Below are positions 56,471-64,000 of a stretch of DNA of 64,000 nucleotides, piece after piece. The translations under genes were made by a program, and so were the position numbers. Source of the stretch: Lentimicrobiaceae bacterium. GTDB lineage: Bacteria > Bacteroidota > Bacteroidia > Bacteroidales > F082. The notes beneath the pieces are model-generated. The model was not told the DNA's origin. It saw nothing but the letters and a program-made list of their open reading frames with translations, and did no database searches. Every line of letters begins with the position of its first letter. The first letter of the stretch is position 1. Location: positions 32,591 to 96,590 of the forward strand of contig SUWT01000001.1 in assembly GCA_015061335.1 (NCBI GenBank), read 5' to 3'.

Positions 56471-57994
56471 TCATCTTTTTTTAATTAAAGCCACCCTAAA
56501 GGTGGTACCTTGTCCTATTACCGATGACTTGACAAAGATTTTACCTTTGTGATAATCTTCGATTATGCGTTTTGCAAGAGATAATCCGAGACCCCATCCG
56601 CGTCTTTTACTAGTGAAACCAGGTTGGAAGATCTGATTAAACATAGATCTTTGCATGCCTTTGCCAGTATCACTGATGTCGATATAAACATTATCAGAGT
56701 CTTCTGTTATCTCTACAGTGATCTTACCCTTATCCTCCATAGCGTCTATGGCATTTTTTGTAAGGTTTTCAAGAACCCAACTGAATAATGCCGGATCAAG
56801 AGGAATTATTAGTTCCCGTGTTGGGATATTAAGTTCAAATTCAAATTTGTTATTTGAGAATCTTCGTTTAAGATAATTCATGGTGTCATTGACGGATGAT
56901 ACCACATCGGAAGGCTCCAAAGTAGGAATTGAGCCTATCTTAGAGAAACGTTCAGTGATAGTTTTCATCCTGTCGATGTCTTTTTCCATTTCGTATGTTC
57001 CTATGAATGGAGTTTCTTGCATTTTAAGTAATTCTATCCATCCGATTAAAGAAGTTAGAGGCGTGCCGATCTGATGTGCAGTCTCTTTCGCCATGCCTGC
57101 CCATACCTGATTCTGTTCTGAACGGCGTGCATAACTGAAGAGAAGATATGCCACAATGATGAAGAATGTAAATATAAGTATCTGAATGATAGGGAAAAAT
57201 CTGACAGTACGAAGAAGATCGGAGGTGCGATAATAAATATAAGCCTTTTCTCCATCCAGATAATTAACTTCTATGGGAGGATTCTCCGATAGCATAATCT
57301 CAAGCTGTTTCTCCACATAATCTGAATTGTGCATCTTATTAGGGTTCAGGTTACCATACGCCAAGACCTCTGTGCCAGTTTGATTTAAGATCATGACTGG
57401 AGCACCAACAGCATTGTCTGTGACATCATTGATGAATAATTTGAACAATCCTTCTAAAACACCTCTTAATTCGGTGTATATCAATGATTCATTGTAATAT
57501 AGGTATGAGGTTTTGCCATAAATATCTATCTTGATAGGAGGATATTTGCTGAATTCAGACTGCATCTCAGTATCGAAATATTCTTTGTCCTGAAATTTTT
57601 TTGGTAAATTAATCGCCAATGTCAGATTATTAGATCCGTCGGTAATGATGACTGGTATGCTGATATTACTTTGTATTATCTCCAGATAGATATTTATGTT
57701 TTCATCTGATGAGGCTGCGAGAAAACCCCTGTAAGCCATGGCAAGAAGTTCGACACGCCGGCTTTCCTGATTGCTGACCTCCTTGAAAAAGACTTCAGCA
57801 TAATTCATGAGTTCGGCATGACTCTGAACCGCTTCAGCCCACATCTTCATCTGCTTCTGCTCCTGTGATGCAAATCTTTTAACAAGATTATTTGTGTAAT
57901 ATATAGATATACATATGATTATGAGAGCAAAGAAAGCGAGTACTATCTTCCACCTTTTTTTTCTTGCATATAAGTCGGTGTTTAGTTTCTTCAT
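56471..57994 (-). CDS. Membrane sensor histidine kinase
   Basis: Two TM segments around a periplasmic domain; H-box ETAHQIGTPLTSLIGWIELL; NLTKNAIDAMEDKG; DTGKGM; GWGLGLSLAKRIIEDYH. Confidence 0.93.
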   Translation of the reverse strand: MKKLNTDLYARKKRWKIVLAFFALIIICISIYYTNNLVKRFASQEQKQMKMWAEAVQSHAELMNYAEVFFKEVSNQESRRVELLAMAYRGFLAASSDENINIYLEIIQSNISIPVIITDGSNNLTLAINLPKKFQDKEYFDTEMQSEFSKYPPIKIDIYGKTSYLYYNESLIYTELRGVLEGLFKLFINDVTDNAVGAPVMILNQTGTEVLAYGNLNPNKMHNSDYVEKQLEIMLSENPPIEVNYLDGEKAYIYYRTSDLLRTVRFFPIIQILIFTFFIIVAYLLFSYARRSEQNQVWAGMAKETAHQIGTPLTSLIGWIELLKMQETPFIGTYEMEKDIDRMKTITERFSKIGSIPTLEPSDVVSSVNDTMNYLKRRFSNNKFEFELNIPTRELIIPLDPALFSWVLENLTKNAIDAMEDKGKITVEITEDSDNVYIDISDTGKGMQRSMFNQIFQPGFTSKRRGWGLGLSLAKRIIEDYHKGKIFVKSSVIGQGTTFRVALIKKR

Positions 57995-58075
57995 AATTGT
58001 CAGGAATTTGAAGCATCATAACATCACAAAGGTACAAAAAATATAACATCTTTATATTTTTTTATGAAAAAAAAC

Positions 58076-58083
58076 TATCTTTG
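58076..58083 (+). promoter_or_regulatory. Putative -7 element TATCTTTG
   Basis: TAnnTTTG match ~20 bp upstream of ATG 58102; overlaps the listed ORF start, favouring the internal ATG. Confidence 0.5.
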
Positions 58084-58101
58084 CGCCTAAATTTTATTAA
58101 A

Positions 58102-61100
58102 ATGAAAAAAATTACTTATTTATTAGCATTTGTGCTCCTCGGAATATCTTCCCTTGTGGCACAGAATCAACAGATTTTATTCCGTTCGGCAGATAAGGCC
58201 GAATGTATCCAAACTGATTTTCAGAGTATGAGAGCCAACTTCTCATTTAGTGGCATTGAAAGTGTTAATGTAGAGACATCTAAGGGGACTTTCTCTGAGA
58301 TAAGCATCCCTAACACTTATCTTAGTGCTAATTTAGGAGAACCTGCACTTCCTACAATACATGAACTTATTGCTATTCCTTTTGGCGCTGAAGCTCATGT
58401 GTTCGTGAAAAATTTCACTGTAGAAGAATATGACCTGGATGATTATGGTATTAAAAGATTAATGCCTAAGCAGATGTCTTTGAGAAAAGATCAAAGACCT
58501 GAAGATGTTGAATTCGCATTTAATGAATCAGCATATCAGACAAAATCATTTGCCGACAGTCCTTCTGCAAGTATAGAAGTGAACGGCACTATGCGCGGTA
58601 TTCGTGTAGGCTCGATGATAATCAATCCTGTAAGCTATAATGCTTCAGAAAATAAGATTCGTGTTTTTAACAATATCGAGGTAGAAGTCGTTTTTGATGG
58701 AGCTGACGCTCAAGAAACAGAACGTATGTTGTTAAGTACAGCATCACCTTATTTCTCAATCGTTTATGATCAGATGTTTAATTCAAGAGCTATCAATGAT
58801 GTTTATGAAGATCATCCTGATTTATGGTCATCACCTGTACGTATGATAGTAATAGCTAACGATATGTTTGAAGATGCTCTGGAACCTTGGATCCAATGGA
58901 AAACAGAAAAAGGTTTCTATATGGATGTAAATTATACCAGTGAAATAGGTAATAGTTCCGCTAACATAAAGTCTTTCTTACAGAATAAATATAACGAAGG
59001 CGTTCAGAATAATGAAACTCCTACCTTCGTGATAATCGTTGGCGACCGTGCTCAGGTGGCTGAAAGTGCTATGGGTAACCAGTCTCAACGTGTTACAGAC
59101 TTATACTACGGTAGCGTTGATGGTGACTATTATCCAGATATGTTCTATAGCCGTATGTCGGCAGAAAATGCTACTGATCTTACTAACATAATCAATAAGA
59201 TATTACAGTATGAACAATATACAATGCCAGATCCTTCATATCTGAATAATGCACTCCTTATCGCAGGTGCTGATAGCTATTGGAATCCAAGAGTTGGACA
59301 GCCTACAATAAATTATGCTACAACATATTATTATAATGAAGAACATGGTTTCGACAATGTCTATGCTTACCTTAATTCTTATTCCGGTTGTTATAATAAT
59401 TTGAATACTGGTGTCGGTTTCGCCAATTATACGGCTCACGGTGGTGAGACATCATGGTCTGATCCTTATTTCTCAAATTCCAATGTCAATGCCTTGACAA
59501 ATGTTGATAAATATTTTCTTGCAATGGGTAATTGCTGTGTCACAGGTAACTGGGGCTATGGAGCAATGTGCTTTGGAGAAGCTATGATACGTGCCAATAA
59601 TAAGGCTGCATACTCATACATCGGGTCATGCCCTAATACCTATTGGTATGAGGATTATTACTTTGGAGTAGGTGCGACAAATACTCACAATGGACCAACT
59701 CCGTCTAACACAGAATCATCTACAGGTGTTTATGATGCTGTATGGATGGATGATACTTATAATACGGTCTCATCAATGGTCTTTGTTGGTAATCTCGCTG
59801 TTTGTTATGCTCATGCCGGTAACTATCAAACACATTGTAATCCTACATATTATTGGCAGGCATACCATGTCATTGGCGATGGTTCTGTCATGCCATATCG
59901 TCTAGAACCTTCTCCAAATAATGTCGCTCACGAACTTTCATTGTCCCCGGGCGCAAGCTCGTTCTATGTCCAGGCAGATGCTGGTTCATACGTGGCTTTG
60001 TCGCAAGGCTCTACATTGTTAGGAGCCGCCTTGGTTGGTGATAACGGCGGTGTGAATGTGCCTATCACTCCTGTTACATCAGGAAATGTTAAACTCGTTG
60101 TGACAGCTCCTCAACGTCAGCCTTATACATCTAATCTGACAGTGGGCTCAGGCGGCACTCCTATCATCATGTTCGAATCATGCACTCCTGAAGTCATAAA
60201 TGTAGAAACAAATGTGACATTAAATGTTACAATGAAGAACCACGGCTCTGCAGCAACTACTGGTAATACAACAGTTACTATATCATGTAACGACCAATAC
60301 ATAAATATAGTTGCTGGAACTGCAACGTACGGAACTATGGCTCCTGATGCAACAGCATCATCAAACTTCATCGTTAGAGCCGACGGCGATACTCCTCATG
60401 AACATGAGTTTAACTTCAATGTCACAGCTACTAACAACGGCATGACATGGAATAGCTCTTTCTCAGTGAGCGTCAATAACGATTGTAATGCTCCTACCAA
60501 CTTGGTCGTTGAAGCCCTTGATCATAGTACAATAGAATTGTCATGGACACCATCATCATCCGCAAATAGCTATAATATTTATAGAGGAGGTGTCTTGTTG
60601 ACAAATACTACATCTTCATATTATACAGATACAGATCTAGAACCTGAAACACAATATTGCTACACTGTAAGAAGTGTGTGTTATAGCGGAGAATCTGGAA
60701 GCTCAGTACAAGATTGTGCCACAACTCTAGAGGCTCCAGAACCATGTCTGGCTCCTACAGGCTTGGATGCAACAGTTGAACAGAATGTTCCAGGCTATGA
60801 TTACAAATTTAAGGTTACATTGACATGGGACGCTGTCAGCGGAGCGGAATCTTATACCGTTTATGCTAACGGAGCTTGGCTCGGATATTCAACAAGTACA
60901 ATGTATGTGGTAGGCTCTCATAACGAAGGCACAGTGGTGTTTACTGTAGAAACTAACTGTGAAGATGGTGTCTCAGAATTATCAGAACCTCTCACGGTGA
61001 TAATTGAGGAAGAAGAGACTCCTTGTCTCCCTCCAACCAACTTACAAGCTGATGTTCAACAGGATCTGCCTGATTATGAATACTTATATAAGGTGACATT

Positions 61101-61536
61101 GACATGGGATGCTGTCGAGAATGCCGATACTTACTATGTATATGTTAATGGAGAATCTACTGTTGAAGTGTCAGAGACATCTTTCGTTTATGGTACTGAC
61201 GTGGAAGAGACTTTGGAATTTATAGTTTCTACAATATGCGGTGATACAGGCTCAGAGTATTCAGATCCTCTTACAGTGATCGTACAAAATGATGCTGTCG
61301 CAGAATATGAGAACAGATTCGATATCTATCCAAATCCTGTCGATAATCATCTCGTGATAAAGACAGAAGAGATTGTTGAAGAGATTAATATCTATAATAT
61401 AATAGGTATTTGTGTCTATAGTGAAAAATCTAATATCAGTGAGATGATAGACATGAGCTCTCTCAATAGCGGAACTTACTTTGTTGAGATAAAAACAGAC
61501 AAAGGCGAAGTTATCAAACGTTTCATTAAGAAATAA
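58102..61536 (+). CDS. Gingipain-like C25 cysteine peptidase with Ig/Fn3-like domains and T9SS sorting domain
   Basis: FVIIVGDRAQ, NYTAHGGETSWSDP (catalytic His context), LAMGNCCVTGNWGYGAMCFGEAMIRA (catalytic Cys context), C-terminal FDIYPNPVDNHLVI...GTYFVEIKTDKGEVIKRFIKK. Confidence 0.93.
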   Translation: MKKITYLLAFVLLGISSLVAQNQQILFRSADKAECIQTDFQSMRANFSFSGIESVNVETSKGTFSEISIPNTYLSANLGEPALPTIHELIAIPFGAEAHVFVKNFTVEEYDLDDYGIKRLMPKQMSLRKDQRPEDVEFAFNESAYQTKSFADSPSASIEVNGTMRGIRVGSMIINPVSYNASENKIRVFNNIEVEVVFDGADAQETERMLLSTASPYFSIVYDQMFNSRAINDVYEDHPDLWSSPVRMIVIANDMFEDALEPWIQWKTEKGFYMDVNYTSEIGNSSANIKSFLQNKYNEGVQNNETPTFVIIVGDRAQVAESAMGNQSQRVTDLYYGSVDGDYYPDMFYSRMSAENATDLTNIINKILQYEQYTMPDPSYLNNALLIAGADSYWNPRVGQPTINYATTYYYNEEHGFDNVYAYLNSYSGCYNNLNTGVGFANYTAHGGETSWSDPYFSNSNVNALTNVDKYFLAMGNCCVTGNWGYGAMCFGEAMIRANNKAAYSYIGSCPNTYWYEDYYFGVGATNTHNGPTPSNTESSTGVYDAVWMDDTYNTVSSMVFVGNLAVCYAHAGNYQTHCNPTYYWQAYHVIGDGSVMPYRLEPSPNNVAHELSLSPGASSFYVQADAGSYVALSQGSTLLGAALVGDNGGVNVPITPVTSGNVKLVVTAPQRQPYTSNLTVGSGGTPIIMFESCTPEVINVETNVTLNVTMKNHGSAATTGNTTVTISCNDQYINIVAGTATYGTMAPDATASSNFIVRADGDTPHEHEFNFNVTATNNGMTWNSSFSVSVNNDCNAPTNLVVEALDHSTIELSWTPSSSANSYNIYRGGVLLTNTTSSYYTDTDLEPETQYCYTVRSVCYSGESGSSVQDCATTLEAPEPCLAPTGLDATVEQNVPGYDYKFKVTLTWDAVSGAESYTVYANGAWLGYSTSTMYVVGSHNEGTVVFTVETNCEDGVSELSEPLTVIIEEEETPCLPPTNLQADVQQDLPDYEYLYKVTLTWDAVENADTYYVYVNGESTVEVSETSFVYGTDVEETLEFIVSTICGDTGSEYSDPLTVIVQNDAVAEYENRFDIYPNPVDNHLVIKTEEIVEEINIYNIIGICVYSEKSNISEMIDMSSLNSGTYFVEIKTDKGEVIKRFIKK

Positions 61537-61564
61537 AAGGATAAATACTGTTAATCAAATAGTC

Positions 61565-61605
61565 AAAAGACAGATATGCCATTGGGTGTATCTGTCTTTT
61601 TTTAT
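61565..61605 (+). terminator. Rho-independent terminator
   Basis: AAAAGACAGATA...TATCTGTCTTTTTTT. Confidence 0.88.
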
Positions 61606-61686
61606 TTGTAAAATAATGATTATTAGTTATTTATATTTTATTTGTAAAAAAATGGAAAAATATTTGATATTTTAAAAAACTGTATA

Positions 61687-61694
61687 TAACTTTG
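61687..61694 (+). promoter_or_regulatory. Putative -7 element TAACTTTG
   Basis: TAnnTTTG match upstream of ATG 61728. Confidence 0.45.
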
Positions 61695-61727
61695 TATGTA
61701 CTTTAGAAACCCCTTAAATTTATCTAT

Positions 61728-64000
61728 ATGAAACGGTTTGTTTTTACATTAATTATTGCATTGTTTTTATGCAATAATGGTTTTGCTCAGACTAATGTCA
61801 TTGAAGCAGAACTACAAGAAGTATTAAATGAAAAGGGCGATGAGATGGTAAGTGTTAATATCATCTTGAAAGCCCAGATTGAGACGGAGCAATTAAATTT
61901 AATTGCTTCAAAGCACAGCGATAAGAAATCGCTTAGAGAATCAGTCATTAATGAACTTAAGACGTATTCTGCTAAGAAACAGCAGGATATTAGTCTATTC
62001 TACAAGCAGAGAAAGGCGCTAATCGTGTCTCTGATATAAATGCACACTGGCTTGTTAATGCCATCGATTGTACAACATCTTCTGAAATTATTTATCGTCT
62101 AGCTGAACATCCCGATGTTCTCATGATAGGGTACAATGAAAAGGAAAAGATGATATGGGATGAGAGTACCGAAAAAGCTAACCCTACTAGGGGTAAAACT
62201 GAAAACATCATTAAAGTTAATGCTGATGATGTCTGGGCAGAAGGATATACAGGTGAAGGTGTTGTTGTGGCTGTTATTGACTCTGGAGTTAACTATAATC
62301 ACGTTGACCTTGCTGATCATTTATGGGATGGAGGCTCTGAATATCCTAATCACGGTTATGATTTTATTAATGATGACTATGACCCTATAGATGATCATGG
62401 ACATGGTTCTCATTGCGCTGGAACTATATGTGGTGATGGTACCTCTGGTACACAAACTGGTATGGCTCCAGATGTTACTCTTATGTGTCTTAAAGTACTT
62501 GACTATGCAGGAAATGGATATAGTAATATAACTCGTTCTGCTGTTGAATTTGCAGTAGAACATGGTGCTGATATTATAAGTCTTTCTTTGGGTTCTAGTT
62601 ATCCAACAGCTTCCAATAGTTATTCTAATCGTATAACTTATACTAATGCATTGCATGCAGGAGTTGTCGCTTCTGTAGCTGCTGGAAATGACAGAGATCA
62701 GATCGATAATTATCCAATACCTCGTAATGTTAATAGCCCTGGTAATTGTCCTCCACCATGGCTCCATCCTGACCAACAAGCTAATGCAGGTGGTTTGTCA
62801 TCGGTAGTATGTGTTGGTGCTGTCGATTACAACGATGCTCCGGCATATTTCTCATCTGAAGGTCCTGTTACATGGCAGGAAACAAACTATGGGGATTATT
62901 TGTATAATGCAAGCAATAACTATTTCGGTCTTATCCGTCCTGACGTGAGCGCTCCAGGTGTAGATGTCATATCATGTGCTTATGATGATAATGATGGATT
63001 CTATATTATGAGCGGAACATCTATGGCTACACCATGTACAGCAGGTGTTATGGCTCTCTTGTTGGAAAAAGAACCAACATTAACTCCAGCTGATATCTGT
63101 AGATTATTGGAGACAACGGCAGTGCCATTATCTGCTACCAAGAGTAACAGAACCGGCTCAGGTCGTATAGATGCTTTAGCAGCAATAGAAGAGATTGACC
63201 CTGTTTTAGAGCCAATTATTGCCGTAGATTCTTATAGCCCTGAAACAATTCATACCACTAATAATGAGAATATCTCTGTGGTAATGAAAAATATTGGCGA
63301 TGCGGCAGCATCATCTGCATTGACAGTTAATCTTACAACTAATGATCCTTATATCAATATTATAGATGGAGAGGCTTCGATAGATGCTTTGGATATAAAT
63401 GAAACAGCAAACGCTATCTTTACTATCAAAGCTGATCCTATGACACCTCATAACCATAGTATAGACTTTAACGTAATTTCTATGGGAGAAAGAGCGTTGA
63501 CAGACCTCTCATACGGCTTTGAAAATGGCTTTGAAGGCTGGACGACAATCAATGCTAATGGTGATGATCATACATGGTATCATAACAGCGAAGCAGGAAA
63601 TCACGGCATATCATCAACAAATTCACATGGCGGCACAGGCCACCTGATGAGCGAATCATATTGCTATACAATGGGAGCTATTACACCTGATGATTATTTG
63701 GTCTCTCCTATCAAGATAGGAGCCTTGAACAATACAACATTATCATTCTGGGCTTGTGCACATAATGAAAATTTTCAATCAGAACATTTTGGAGTGGCTG
63801 TATCTACAGCAGGCAATGCTTCAGCATCTGACTTTACAACCATAGCTGAATGGACTATAGGTTCAAAGAGCGGACAGACAGGACAAAAGCCAAAAGAAAG
63901 AGGTAACAGTAAGGCTCAGACCAATTGGACTCAATATACGGTAGATCTAAGCCAATATGCTGGACAGGATATTTGGCTTGCATTACGTCACTTCAATTGC
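61728..64000 (+). pseudogene. S8 subtilisin-like serine peptidase, frameshifted near 61994-62036 and 3'-truncated by the window
   Basis: 61728..62039 holds signal peptide and start of propeptide; the next frame (e.g. 62009..64000) has no stop and contains VIDSGVNYNHVDLADHLW, DDHGHGSHCAGTICG and SGTSMATPCTAGVMALL, then an adhesin-like domain. Confidence 0.85.

Noticed and set aside
56440-56477. GATGACCG/CGGTCATC hairpin with poly-T as a terminator of the histidine kinase gene
   Set aside because: The T tract is on the + strand, whereas the flanking genes are on the minus strand and the hairpin overlaps the kinase stop codon.
61994-62036. Programmed -1 ribosomal frameshift in the subtilase
   Set aside because: No X XXY YYZ slippery heptamer or obvious stimulatory hairpin in the overlap; indel or pseudogene is simpler.
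1-64000. Presence of prophage, transposon, toxin-antitoxin or classical defence system
   Set aside because: No transposase, integrase, restriction, retron RT or CBASS-type ORFs recognised in the supplied translations or in the intergenic gaps read.

Overview
The window reads as Bacteroidota (Bacteroidales-like) chromosome. The evidence is TAnnTTTG-type -7 promoter elements, TonB-dependent receptors and at least five proteins ending in a type IX secretion (T9SS) type A sorting domain. I saw no rRNA, tRNA, CRISPR array, phage or transposase. Most of the content is metabolic or surface genes: S46 and M49-like peptidases, an alpha-2-macroglobulin-like giant protein, a FeoA-FeoB fusion divergent from a TonB receptor, an AlgI/AlgJ-type O-acyltransferase cassette, prolyl oligopeptidase, adenine deaminase, serine dehydratase, asparaginase, RsmI, a GH29 fucosidase, and C25 gingipain-like, M6-like and S8 proteases. 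There are also two PIF1-like helicase paralogs, one with 23 copies of a 14-aa acidic repeat. The least-explained signal is a set of degenerate tandem heptanucleotide (and octanucleotide) arrays. They lie between genes and also in frame inside unrelated coding sequences, where they encode recurring peptides (NGQQTTD-like, IRNEExGxGNV). Other notable items are a 56-aa FeoB-associated Cys-rich ORF missing from the ORF track, a cluster of helically phased TAGGTA/TACCTA sites in the feoAB/TonB-receptor intergenic region, an in-frame amber codon in one T9SS cargo gene, and a frameshifted subtilase whose catalytic ORF is also missing from the track because it runs off the window. All calls come from reading the sequence; no database search was run.
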